From contig CM026425.1 of assembly GCA_014871385.1 (NCBI GenBank), positions 3,243,561 to 3,307,560 of the forward strand: a stretch of 64,000 nucleotides of DNA, in the 5' to 3' direction. A program made the position numbers and the translations under genes. The stretch comes from Ceratodon purpureus (Eukaryota > Streptophyta > Bryopsida > Pseudoditrichales > Ditrichaceae). Below are positions 13,551 to 25,645 of this stretch, in pieces (position 1 is the stretch's first letter; every line of letters begins with the position of its first letter). The notes below the pieces were generated by a model. That model did no database searches and had not been told where the DNA came from. It saw only the letters and a program-made list of their open reading frames with translations.

Positions 13551-16051
13551 TTTAATATACTTTTAAAGTACGTTGCAAGAAACATATCCAAAGATGTCAT
13601 TATATTAAAAGAAATATCATAAAGGTATATGATGTTAGTCATTAAGAATAAAGAATCTAAAAGATGGCATTTCTATCATATTCTTTGCATTAGTCTATGA
13701 AAATAAATTCTAAAATCATTCTTTAAGTTTGTTTGAAGGAAGCATATCCATAACAGTCACTGTACAACAAAAAAATATCATAAAAGTGCATCATGCCACT
13801 GTTGAACAATAGATAATTTGCATGTCAATACAGTCACGGTGCCCTACACACACTGTCGGGTGATACTTACATCTCACTTTCGGGTTTGTTGTCGGAAGTA
13901 TATCTGTTGTCGGAAGGATATCCAAAATGTCATTGTGGAGAAATTGAATTGGATGGGCATTCTATGATTCGTATATGCCGAAAAGTCAAATAACACATGA
14001 AAGCAACAAAGAGAACGCTGTAGAAGCTGTAGAGGATCTTTTGAAGGAGATTGAAAAATTTTCAGACACGCCATTGTAATGAACATCATCATGTCAATAC
14101 CAACTAGTAAACAATTCTGTTCTCGGCACTACAATCATGTTTTATAATAGTAGATTCTATTATCTTAAGGGCCAGGGGACAGGTTGAAAGAAACATATCC
14201 AGAAACATCATTGTAATCACAAATATCATAAAAGTGCATCATGCCAATCTTCAATATCAGATAGTATGCATGCCCGCCTTTGTCATATTATACCCGACCT
14301 CATCCTAGTTGATATTTACATCTTTCTTAGAGCATGCTCAAAGTAGCATATCCAAAAACATCATTGTAGATGAAAATTTGATTCAAATGGACATACTTAT
14401 AATTTAAAAAGAATTAAATTAGATAGGAAATGTTGGAGTGCTACAAAGAGAAGGCTACAAAACTAGTAAAAGATCTAATCGTGGAAAAAAGAATGTAATT
14501 TAAAAAGTTTGTCATTGTGACGAATAGTAAGATAAATATACATCTTGTCAAGTCTACCAGTGAATAATTAGTTGTCTATGCTGTGATCATGTTCTAATCT
14601 AATAGTTTCTAACATTTGTGATAGTGGATGTTCAAAAAAGCATATCCAGAAACATCATTGTAATCACAAAGATCATAAAAGTCATCATGTTTATCTTGAA
14701 CAGAAGGCAATTTCCGGTCAACACAATTATATTATATCCTACCTCATATTAGTAGATATTATCATGCTTCTTAAAATATGTTGAGTGAAGCATACTAAAA
14801 AACAAAGACTCAGTAGTATTTTAAAAATCCTTACATCATTGTAGTCATTTCTACTACAAAATAGAGAAGCCAAAGCAACTACTAATTGTGACTAATTATG
14901 CTTCTACTTCTACCTCTGATTTTTATACAATATTATAATCTCCATGCAATAGTATAGTAATTATTAGACAACTAATTTACCACTTTCACCATATGACTTA
15001 GATTAATCTATCTTTAAACAATAGTCTTATATCCTATGTGATTCAATTTTACCTTTTAAAAATAAAATATAGCATTTTTATTTAATTCATGATAAATTCA
15101 CAAGGTTTTAAAGACTACACAAAGTCTGTAAATTTTTATATAGTTTTTTTATAATCTTATAATTTAAAGTTAATTGCCTTGAGATTAAAAATGATCAAAA
15201 TATGTAAAAAGAACTACATGCGCTGAAAGAATATTAAGATAATATTTTAAAATATTTTCATTACATTAGATATAATTTTTAAATTAGACATTATAAAAAT
15301 TTATCTATAATTATAAAAATTCAAATGTGGATAATTATCCTAATATAAAAGACATTGGAATGTATCTCAAAGGAAAGAGAAATGACAGTTGATTAAAATT
15401 TCAATAATCTAAAGTGTCAAACAACAAAAATCATAGGTGCGTCTAGAAATCAAATGAAATGTATCTTTTTTTATATGGAGATCCTTATATAACATGTGTT
15501 AATATCAATAAGCTAAAAATGATTCGAAAAAATCAAAATTACATACATTTTTTATATGCGCAATGCGTAGCACATTATAGCTAAATCGACGGCTGAATTT
15601 GATAAATGTAACAAATAAAAAATATAAATCATGTGTAGAGGCTTAGTAAGGTAGCATTACCATAAGCAGTGATTTTTAGAGCCTTGACTAGTGGTTAAAT
15701 GGAACAATTGATGTAAAGCAGATACATACCAGTTGGGTAATTATAAAGCATATGGATTAAAAAAAAAAAAAAAAAATTGGAATTGTATTGAGTTTATTTT
15801 TATTTTTGAAGGCCTAGAAGCTAGATTAATTCGCTATTAAATTCATGTACAAGTGTACTAAAATCAAGCAGAAGTCTTGTTGATTTAAACTTCTTCCATG
15901 TGCCATTTATCACTTCTAGTTAATGCTATTGTCAGGGTGGAACAAATGGTCCTGCATTGTTACTAGTACTTTGAGCGGGAAGGTCCTGCACAATTACTGG
16001 TACTCTTGCCTTGTACTGGAATCACATGTATTGAATGCACATGTGCAGAGT

Positions 16052-17439
16052 GTTAGTAGACTGCTCCTGACAAGTCTTTCTAATCACTGGTCATGTTAGT
16101 AGACTGCTCCTGTCAAGTCTTTCTAATCACTGGTCATGTTAGGGGTCTCTCAAAATCCCCCCATCAAGCGGTGCTCTGCGGGCAGCCTCTCGATAGGGGC
16201 AGCCGGACCTGTGAATGAAAGTTTTGTCCTCCTTCCGTTGCCTCCGCCCATCCTCCCATCCTCCCCTTCCCGCCCATTCTCCCGCTTCCTCACCGGGGCG
16301 CCTCTCCTCCGCAGCCCATTCTCCCTCCGACGCTCCGCTCCTCCCCTCGCTCCTCTTCTCGCCTCTCACCTCACCTCTCTCCGCTCCTCCCCCTCGCCTG
16401 GTCTAGCATACACCTACTCTCCTCCCCCTCGCCTCTCACCTCGTCTTGCATGCACCTGCTTTGCATGTTCAATGTTCTTCTGTTCTCCCCTTCGCCTCTC
16501 ACTTCGCCTCGGCACCTGCTTCGCTCTTATGTTTGCCTTTGCACCTCTCCCACCATCACCATTCTCGCCCTCTCTCCTTGTGGACTTTGTGATTTTGAAA
16601 ATTGTTTTTGTCCTTGTGTTCTGGGTGGTATGTCGAAGGTGTGCTCCCTCCACAGCGGGTTTTTGGTATGAGCCTACCTCGTATGTGGCAGGATCAAAGA
16701 AGTAAATGTGAAACAAAAAAAACAAAAAATAAAATAAAAATAAAAATAAAAAATAAAAAAAATTGATAAAATTCAAAGAACACACAAACATGTTCACAAC
16801 ACCAAAAACACCTAAATTGATACAAAATTACAATCCATATTCTCAAGGACACCATAGTATGGAAAAACCCTCATTCAAAATTATGTAAGTACAAGCCTTG
16901 ATCTGATCCATCCGAATTTAGATGTGCACAGATTCGTTGCATTCTTTGTGGTGCATTTTTTTTGGTAAGACAACGATGATGGTGTGGGGAGATGCAAGGG
17001 CAAGCAGGTGCGGGGAGAGCAGGTGCAGGAGAGGCATCTGCGGGCCAAGCAGGTGCGGAAGGATCAGGCCTGCGAGGGAGAGCGGAAGGATTAGGACGGT
17101 GAGGGAGCAGTTAGTTGTCAGCTGCAAGGGAGCAGTCAGCTGCGAGGGAGAGCGGCGACACCAGGTGAGGCGAGGGGAGAGAGGCGAGGGGGAGGAGCCG
17201 AGCGTCGGAGGGAGAATGGGCTGCGGAGGAGAGGCGCCCCCGTGAGGAAGCGGGAGAATGGGCGGGAAGGGGAGGATGGGAGGATGGGCGGAGGCAACGG
17301 AAGGAGGACAGAACCCTCATCCACAGGTCTGGCTGCCCTCATCAAGAGGCTGCCCGCAAAGCACCTCTTGATGGGGGGATTTAGAGAGACCCTCATGTTA
17401 GTAGACTGCTTGTGTTTAGTCTTTTTAATCATTGGTCAT
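16052..17439 (+). repeat. 43-bp tandem repeat, third copy interrupted by a transposon
   Basis: Units starting GTTAGTAGACTGCTCCTG begin at 16052, 16095 and 16138, a period of exactly 43 bp. The third unit is cut after its first bases by the Mutator-like element and resumes at 17397. Repeat copy 1 has only one full unit (about 1145-1187) plus a partial one, so the expansion is specific to copy 2. Confidence 0.85.
16143..17392. mobile_element. Non-autonomous Mutator-like element (MULE), 1250 bp
   Basis: The ends begin GGGTCTCTC and finish GAGAGACCC, perfect inverted ends. The inverted similarity continues for about 240 bp on each side (16143-16385 against 17150-17392), with few mismatches. The element is flanked by the perfect 9-bp direct repeat TCATGTTAG (16134-16142 and 17393-17401). 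Long TIRs plus a 9-bp target duplication are the hallmarks of Mutator-like elements. The inside is CT/GC-rich with an A-rich patch at 16710-16760; no transposase or captured gene is recognised. The 189-aa frame at 16136-16705 is a by-product of low-complexity sequence. Confidence 0.9.
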
Positions 17440-17759
17440 GCTTTGTTTTAATTACAAGCAATGTTAGTGGTAGCTACTGGCAAGGCTCAATAGGGAGGAT
17501 GAAACCTCATTTGATCTCTGTTTCAGGACTTATGAACAACTTTTTTTTAATAAAAAGTGATAAAGAATTGCGTTATGTGATTTCAAACAATAAACAAACT
17601 ATATGTCTAAACTATCAATGTGTCTCCATGCCAATAAATACTAACATCTTTTGTAAAATATGTTAAAAGAAATATATATAGAAAGACATCATGGTCACCA
17701 ACTTTGTCATAAAGGTACATCATATTAATCATAAATATTAAATTATGTAAATGTTTGTG

Positions 17760-20075
17760 CTAGCAAACAATGACATCTTGAGGTATATTGATGGAATTAT
17801 ATCTCACAACATCACTTCACAAAAAAAGACTTATCATTTGTAATTCATTTACCATTCTATTATTGAAATTTTAAATATCAAAATTATTGACTTATAAAAA
17901 ACTATGAGTTTTTTCATTCTAAAAACATCATTTCTTTTTAATAGTTATAGGTGTAAACATAATTGAGCTTAAAGATAATTTCCAATTGCAAGTTTGTTGA
18001 AAACACATTGGTACAAAAATCCAATTTAAAATTTCTATTTAGCAATGTGTTTTGAAAAACAAATTGTTTAAGGCTAGTCCTTCGACCTCATTGTAGAAAA
18101 ATGTTTGCCAAATAGTTAATTCATCTTCAACGAAGCTGAGATCTTGACCATAGAAATTTGACTTGAATTGGAATTCAACCTAACAGATTTTAGCTCAATT
18201 GACATTGGCTTAAATAAAAATAGCTTGTCAAAGTCTCACTCATTTGCATTTACAAAAGTCAATGTAAGTTGGCGCCATAAGAGGTTGAGATCACAATTTA
18301 TAATCATCATATTTCACATGTGCATTATCAACTTAAAATTATATGTCATGGTTATATGCAATAGACTTATTATTTATTTATTTTTTAAATGTTGAATAAA
18401 TAAGAAAAACTAGGATGAAAATTGAATGTGATATTTTTGCATTATTCAAAAAAATATACCATTTTTGGTCATTTTAACATAAGAAACAAATAAATAAAAT
18501 CTCTAAAGAGGTCATTTAAATTGTTTTTAAATCAAATTTAAACAACCCAATTTGAAATATCCATTATCTACAATTCCAAAAAATCAAAAAACTTACTACA
18601 ACATTTAATATACTTATAAATTTATATTTATTAATAGCTTCCATATTGAGTTGGAAAGATTTTAATTTACTCGAAATTGTTTGGAAGTTTTTTCCATACA
18701 ATAAATTAAAACACGCATGGCGATAACATACAACATAGCTAGGATTTCCAAGTATGGAGTATACAATTACAAAAACTTACTCAGAATATGTTCAATTAAA
18801 CATTGTGAGTATGGTAGGTACATACTCTTAATAAAACATGATTATATTGAAGCCTCTCCAAGATCCCACAAAGCCTTTGCCAAGCCTTGTTCCTGTAGCA
18901 GGTTCATTCATAAATAAATCTAAAAAAAAATAACAAAACAAATTGGAATTTTTAAGGATGGAAAAACAAAAAATATGAGAAATTATTTTTTGTAATATTT
19001 GATTATTTTTATCCATCTAAGACTATTTTTAGTCGTCTTTTTTGGGAATAGCAAAAATTAAAATTTTAAGTTTTTGGGAAACGAACCTTAATTTTCCCAA
19101 AAAGTAAAATATTTGTTCAGGATGACAGGACCTGCTGTCGACTTACGCAACTTGAAGTTCGTTTTTAGAGTATATGCAAATACACAGTCAATTACGTACA
19201 AATACAATGTCCTCTAGACCTTGAATGTAGCCATCTTCCAAACAATCAAAAAATAAGTATATGATTCTTTTAAAAAAATACCACTTTTTCTGGTCTATTC
19301 AGTGCTGCCATTTCCCTTCAAAACTTGAAGCAATGTAGCATTGACTGAAGTAGCAATTTGCATCATTTTCCACATTTTTGAGGTTGCTTCTTGTCTAGAA
19401 ACAAAGAAATTTCTTGATTCAAAACTAGGGTTGAGTCTGTACTAAGACATCAACTTCTATACTACTACAACCACCTCTGTCAATTTTTCTCTGACTTTTG
19501 CTTCTGTTTTTCATAAAGTTTGAAACATTCCATTCAAACTGTTTTCCTATCTTAACATCCCCTCAAGCTAGCAATAACTGCCACACAAATTGCTCCAAAA
19601 AACACAACAATGGTGACTATTTCTCCAACTTTCAGTTTACAGTCAAGCACACCATTGTTTCCACCATTCTTTTGCACTCCAAGGTCACTGTCCAGCACAG
19701 GTCAAACTACCGGTGCCGTAATTGTTGCAATATGAAACAACCAATCAATCACAAAGCAGATAACATACTCCGCTTCCACTTACAGAAAATGAAGAAATTA
19801 AAGTGAGTAAAATTACTTAGATGAGCAATATCACTCTTGGAATTATACCACATGGCAGCTAGTAGCTAGGCAGAGACTCAAGGAACAGTATGCCCACATA
19901 AGCAAGCCACACATTCCAACTAATCAAACGCCCACTTTTACAATCCAAACTGATATAAAATTTCAGACTCCACAGCTACAAGTTCTGAGTATCCACTATA
20001 ACAAGAGCCTCTTCTATCAACCAAGAGCCTTTGCACAGGATCGAAAAGCTTGCAAGAAATGGAAAAGAATTAGGA
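17760..20075. other. AT-rich spacer without a recognisable gene
   Basis: Only short AT-rich frames are present. The part at about 18930-19110 resembles 45760-45900 (both run from a TTTTGTAATATTT block to a CAAAAATT block, then GAAACGAACCTTA or GAGGCAAACCTTA), so an unnamed dispersed repeat may lie here. The stretch 19290-20075 is probably the 3' flank of the FAX gene. Confidence 0.4.
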
Positions 20076-20079
20076 AGAA

Positions 20080-21154
20080 TCATGTCTGCTTCTTCACTAT
20101 GTGGTTGCCTCCTGTGACCACCTTGTACAAGTAGAACAATGCCATGATTCCACTGCAATAACCAAGCCAGAGTTGAGCATTAGCAATCATGATCAAGTGC
20201 TTGTAGGTGAAGCAGACCTCTGTAACGCCTAGTTAAGAGAACAGATATACTTCTCGATATTGATATGCAGCGTAAAGGGAGCTTCAATACATATCAACTC
20301 ACATCCTCTTGCAACAACACTAGTCGAAGAAAATCACAGCGATTTTGCACCGTTTATGTAATACAAATGGATTGCAAACTGAATGAGTCAAGTATGAAGA
20401 TGGTAGACAAGGTAGGTGGGTGGAACCTCAATGCGGCCACTAAGCCAGCAGGCATGAATTTGGAGGTGGCCATGAAGCGTTGTCCCATAACCCAAGTCAA
20501 AGCCACAGCCACAACTGCAACCAACCAGATGCACATTCATAATCAACCCTAAGTTAAATCCACACTCTCGCAATCTGTGAGTGGGTTTCCCCTCTCTCTA
20601 AACCTCAGAAATCCAGGGGCACTAATCAAAACAAGTGTACAGTGGGACACCAATCAAGCCCTAGATTCATCACACAAAGCAGCAATGAGCTGCAAGGGTT
20701 TAATCACATCAACCTGATCCCCTGTTTACATGACATTCTCAAATACCCTAACTACACCATAAGCACTCACATCCAAATACAAGAACAAAAACTTCTCCGA
20801 AGTACTAACCAAAAAATTACACAGTCTCAAAGCAATGGCAACGATATCTTATCTGATCAACTCAAACGAAGCTTCTCAGCACAAATGAACAACAATCCAA
20901 ACTAACACATAAATGAGAGATATCCTCAAGCTCAAGGGTAAGACCCAAAACATACCTGTCTCGAGAAACAGAGCCGGCCAAGACTTAGCCCCTCGGAGAT
21001 ACGCCTGGTGGCTAACATACCCCGCCAAGAGCAGCAACGCCCCACTCCCCACTCCACCCATCAACGAATCCGCGCTGCCCTTCTTCAAAAACCCGATCAA
21101 ACCCCCGAGCACCACGAGGAGCCCATAAGGGTACGTGAAGCAGAAATCATGCAT
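20080..21154 (-). CDS. FAX: TMEM14/FAX-type small membrane protein
   Basis: Small hydrophobic Tmemb_14 family protein; plant members (FAX) export fatty acids from plastids or act at ER/secretory membranes. Three exons: 21154-20956, 20514-20427 and 20152-20080, phases consistent, 119 aa. It starts MHDFCFTYPYGLLVV, the usual start of the short FAX5/6/7-type plant proteins, and has the family block ALTWVMGQRF and the end YKVVTGGN. About four hydrophobic segments are separated by glycine-rich turns. There is no N-terminal plastid transit peptide, unlike FAX1, so the ER/secretory subtype is favoured. An acceptor-like TTTCAG lies 9 bases before the ATG, suggesting a 5'-UTR intron. Confidence 0.88.
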
Positions 21155-21159
21155 TTTGA

Positions 21160-21330
21160 TCACCTGAAATCAAAATGTCCCACAATCCAAAAACCTACAA
21201 CCCAGAAACCCACAATCCAAAAACCCAGAATCCAAAATCCTGTCCCAAAACCAAAAACCCACAAGCCCAGTCCCAAATCCTCCCACAAAAATTTCCCCAA
21301 ACCCAAAATCTGCGACAATGAGCGCAACCC
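21160..21330 (-). repeat. Low-complexity CCCA/CCAAAA repeats in the FAX leader
   Basis: Imperfect units like CCCACAATCCAAAAAC recur over about 150 bp just upstream of the FAX start codon. They probably lie in the 5'-UTR intron or leader. No known regulatory role can be read from them. Confidence 0.5.
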
Positions 21331-21459
21331 AGAAGTTCAAATGGCGAGATAACTTCTCCAGATTGAGTGTAGTCTTCAAGTTTGAGCGTTGTACGAAGTT
21401 AGTACCGATTGACTTTGGTGAAAATTCTCCGGAGCGTGTGTTGAGGCACAATTTTCTCA

Positions 21460-23165
21460 GTCAAAGCTGGAGTGCTCTGTTTGCTTGGTTGGTAGATGGT
21501 TTTGGTGGATATGTTCGGCGGTGGTACATGTTTGACGTCAGAGCTTCATGGTGTGGAGAACAGTGCAATCATGTTCAACAATGATCATGTTGTGCTCACT
21601 GCTCAATGTTTTTGGAGAGATGACTGGGCCTTTGAGAGTAAGGATTTTGGACGAGTTTTTTTGCTTGGTCAAGCTCATGGAGTTTTTATTAAGATTTTTT
21701 ATTTCTCACAGAGTCTTTGTTTCAGAGTTTTGTGACTATTTCATGCTCATGTTGTATGTTGCAGATTCATTGTTTCATGAATTCTCTACCTCTCGGGCCA
21801 TCCATGAGCTTCAATACTCATGTCCAATCCTCTCTTTTGACAATTTACTTTCTTCATTTTCATCCGCATCATTCCTTTCCATTCTTTTACTGCAGTTTTT
21901 ATGGCGATGCCTTCTAACAATCACACCATTCAATTTTTTAAATCTTCTAATTTCAATATAGTGACTACTTTACGTTGGCTCTTTCTAATGTTCTATACTT
22001 GCTTTTGCATTAAGGTGTATTGTTTTGTTGATACATATAAATACCGTTTATTTTTTTTCTACTTTTATCCTATAGATATCTCATCAAAGATTGAGGTTGA
22101 AGTGGTGGATGTTTTTAGAGATGCGCAATTCAAGGGGGTGATGTTTGAGAAAGAAATAAAGGTAGCACAACTCAAATGTTTGTTCAAACAACAATCAAAG
22201 TATTTTTAGACATAACCATGGAGTGAGCATGTACACACAATATTCATTAAACTCAAGGCTCTTTGCAAGTATATATAGGAAGCTACACTACCTACATACA
22301 TTTCTTTTTGGACTGAGTTTGATTGTCTTTTCCACAAAAGTGCCAAGGAGTTTGTAGAGTTTTTGTGCAATGAAATCTAAGAAAAGATCAATGTCTATTG
22401 CTTGGCCGTCTGTTATTGACAATGCAAACTATGTCTATTCCAATGCTTGCCATAGCTACAATTTTGATTTAAATTTATATGACCATTGCAATGTAATTAA
22501 ACATTGCAATTTTTGTATAACTTTACATATAGACTTATTTTGCATAAATATTTCGAACGATGTGATCTATTCCAATAGATGCTAAAGGTTTTTATTCAAA
22601 CATTAGCCAAGATATAGAAAGGATTAAACTATATTCAGTGCTGTGCTTGATTATTAGGATGCATTGTCTTTGAGCAGTTTCATTTCTATTGTGGTTCAAA
22701 CTATCATGAACCATCTACTTTTAGCATTTTTTTGTCCATGTCTTTTGTCATTCAACGAAAGACCATACCAAAGTCAAGTACACTTGCAATTATTTCATCT
22801 ATTTGTGCCCCTCCTCAATGTCAATGATTGGTTTAGACTCCATTTCCTTTCTATTTGACACGTTGAAAACTTGTTATGGATGCCTATGAGCTCAACAAGT
22901 CTAATATTGTTCTCCTTGCTTTCCTTGTTATTGTTGATGATCTTGCCCTTTCACTAGTTTCTTCCTTCTCCATTGTAGCTATAAACTGTGCCATCTTCAT
23001 ATTTATTAATATCAAATTTATAAGAAACAACTTTGTATGCAATCTAATTTGGATACAACTCCTTTTAGAAGTTGGAAATATTTCATTTAGATTATAAAGT
23101 TGGAAATATTTCATTCATGGCATTTAAAGTCAAACACCACAACTTTTTGAAACAAATTAACAAGA
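21460..23165. other. AT-rich spacer, no recognisable gene
   Basis: Short frames (for example 21901-22209 plus) have no recognisable motif. The left end may serve as the promoter of the FAX gene, which is transcribed leftward. Some parts look like decayed coding sequence, but no family could be named. Confidence 0.35.
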
Positions 23166-23170
23166 GCCTC

Positions 23171-23335
23171 TTCAAAGACTTCCATTTCTTCTCGACCTTC
23201 TTCCTTTGTTCCTCTATCTTACATCTTCAAAGACATCCATCTCTTCACCACCTTCTTCCTTTGTTCCTCTATTTTGCCTCTTCAAAGACATCCATCTCTT
23301 CACCATCTTCTTCCTTCATCCCTCTATTTTCAGCA
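23171..23335. repeat. 55-bp minisatellite, three copies
   Basis: Units starting TTCAAAGACATCCATCTC begin at 23171, 23226 and 23281, a period of exactly 55 bp. Copies differ at a few positions, and each contains the block ACCTTCTTCCTTTGTTCCTC or a close variant. Confidence 0.85.
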
Positions 23336-23689
23336 ATTAGCAAATGATTATATACTATGCTATATAATTATAGTTTGAGGCAACAAGAAGTGCAACTATA
23401 CACCTTAAGTGCTCAATACATAAGTGCTCAACACCATTAACTGACCCAACTCAAGCATTAACTTGACCATTAACTGACCCAACTCAACAACTTGTCTTAG
23501 GAAATAAGGATGAGAGTGTTGTATATTACTTGGGTGGGAAAAAACATGAGTGATTATGGATTTGACTATCTCCTCTAATCTAAATTCCTTATCACATTCT
23601 TTAATAATTAAAATTTCTTAAGCATCAAATCTAATGATCAACCTCATTATTCCATATTACTTAAGCACCAAACCTCATAATAAAACCCC

Positions 23690-24100
23690 ATGATCAAACA
23701 TCATGAACAACCTCATAATTTCTTAAGCATCAATTCTCATGATCAAACCTCACTACCCCAAATTTCTAAAACATCAAACATCCCATGATTAAACTTCATC
23801 ATTGAACCTCATTCCTTTCAAATTTCTTAGACATCATATCTCATGATTAAACTTCATCATTAAACCTCATTCCTTTCAAATTTCTTAGACATCACATTCA
23901 TGATCAAACTTCATCATTAAACCTCATTCCTTTCAAATTTCTTAGACATCACATTCATGATCAAACTTCATCATTAAACCTCATTACTCCAAATTTTGAA
24001 AAACACCAAACCTTATTATTAAACCATGTGATCAAACCTCATTACTTCAAATTTACTTAGACATCAAATCTTATCATTAAACTTCATAATCATACCTCAT
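23690..24100. repeat. 57-bp minisatellite, degenerate at both ends
   Basis: The block CTTCATCATTAAACCTCATT recurs at 23852, 23909 and 23966, a period of exactly 57 bp. More diverged units (CATCAAACCTCAT, TTTCTTAGACATCA) extend to about 23600 on the left and 24100 on the right. The inner copies are almost identical and the outer ones decayed, the usual pattern of a tandem array that turns over at its centre. Confidence 0.85.
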
Positions 24101-25036
24101 CACTCTCCAAATCGAATGCCACAATTAACTCACTCCAAACAAGCCCCAAAACTTTCAAAAAAAAAACTCCAGCTTGAACCGTCAAAACATCCCACTCTCC
24201 GATGCATACCCTGGAAATACCCTCGAATACTGTCCCAATACCCGTTTGATATGTGCAGGGTATCTAAAAATTACTTCCAGACATCACTAAAACCCCAAAA
24301 CCATTACTTTCTAAACCACATCACAACACCACAGAGCTATCAATATACCCTAAACCATCACTAAACCCCAAACTTGCTATCACAATACCCCAAAACCATC
24401 AGTAAACCCCAGAACCATGATAATACGCTAAAACCATTGGCATACCACAAAACCGCCAATTCCAAAATCTATCTTCATATTTTGTAGATTTCATAGTCAA
24501 TAATCCATATAATCTTCTAGATGTAATTGGCGTTAGGGCAAGTGACGGGGTTAGGCAATACATCCCCGTCCGCGCGGACCACCGCCCAGTTAGCCGCGCA
24601 CTTACCCGCTCGCAATCCCTCAAAGCCCACACGAGAAACCCTGCGCCGCCCGGTCCCGCGCCCGGTCCCGCGCGCGCTCCACGGGCGCGCTTAGTTCCTC
24701 GCAAAGCAATATGTCTGTCTGTGTGCGCGAGAGTGTGTTTTCAGCGCAACGCAGGAGCAGCAGCACAGCCCCCCCGCCATAGCCCGCGATCTCCCCATCC
24801 TGTGAGTCCTCTCCCCTTCCCTCTCCCCCTTCTCCTCGCTTCCTCTCCCCCAATTTGGATCACTATCCCCTCCTCTTGGTCGCGTTCTCTGTGCAAATTG
24901 GTTGCCATCTGCGCCCCCACATTGACGCTCGCTGCCCCTTCCGCGTCCAGGTCGTATCAGGCCCGTAACCCACCACGGAGTTTCTCCCAGCGCCTGGCGT
25001 TTCTGGTGGGTGTGGTTTCTGGGGTGGGTTTCAGGG

Positions 25037-25124
25037 AATTGCATTGTGGGTTTGGGTGAATTGCATTGTGGGTTTGGGGAAATTGCATTGGGGGTTTGGG
25101 GGAATTGTGTTGTGGGTTCGGAGT
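25037..25124 (+). repeat. 22-bp tandem repeat, four copies
   Basis: AATTGCATTGTGGGTTTGGG-like units begin at 25037, 25059, 25081 and 25103, a period of exactly 22 bp. It lies within the presumed leader intron of the tRNA-splicing endonuclease gene. Confidence 0.85.
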
Positions 25125-25602
25125 CTCTGATCGCGGTCGGAGGGGGAATTCGTGGATTGGTGCGGTGCTGAGTGGGTTTACGGCGATGGTGGTGCATTAG
25201 CCGCGTGGGTTTTGGTTTTTAAAGGAAGTTTTTGAAGCGGGGAGGACTGGGTTTACAATGCTGGGTTTTTAGCTTCAGAGAGCGGAGAGGGGGAGCTTTC
25301 TGTAGAAACCGATAGTTGGGCGCTTTTATTTTCCTTGCTTCACCGGATCACTTGTTTCGTTTACTCCCCAGAATTGGCTCGTAAGCTGGAGGTTATTCAT
25401 ATCCTCTGGAGGTTCTGATTATGCCCCTGGCTTTAGTCTTTCCTGTCTCGTTGAATTTTTGTGGAAATCGATGGCCGTGTTGGCGAGGACCGTAGATTAT
25501 GGTTTCTTTTCTGGGAGAGGGGTGGTTGGATCAATCACATGTTTGGTTTCGACTAAGGAAGTCACTCGGATTGAGTTGGCTTTAAATGCTCATCTGTCAA
25601 TG

Positions 25603-25645
25603 AGCACCTTAAACCCTAATGAGCGTATTTAGGGTTTAAGGTGCT
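25603..25645. promoter_or_regulatory. Perfect 17-bp inverted repeat made of opposed telo-boxes
   Basis: AGCACCTTAAACCCTAA at 25603-25619 is followed by a 9-base loop and its exact reverse complement at 25629-25645. Each arm contains AAACCCTAA, the plant telo-box known from promoters and leader introns of translation-related genes. In RNA the arms would form a 17-bp hairpin. The motif is seen; the role is inferred. Confidence 0.6.

Larger units (their letters stand above)
14090..17760. repeat. Repeat copy 2 (direct duplicate of 1-1850)
   Basis: Same repeat as at 1-1850, at roughly 90 percent identity by eye. It contains an extra AT-rich segment at 14790-15640 and a Mutator-like element at 16143-17392. 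Related core units (ATATCC followed by a CATTG-like block) also lie just upstream at 13577, 13737 and 13914, so the repeated field may begin near 13550. Confidence 0.75.

Noticed and set aside
16136-16705. 189-aa plus-strand frame
   Set aside because: It starts in the target duplication and runs through the CT-rich TIR of the MULE; composition explains it.
23171-24100. CRISPR-like array
   Set aside because: The repeats are contiguous without unique spacers, in plant DNA; plain minisatellites.
25603-25645. Interstitial telomere repeat
   Set aside because: Only one AAACCCTAA per arm and in opposite orientation; not an array.
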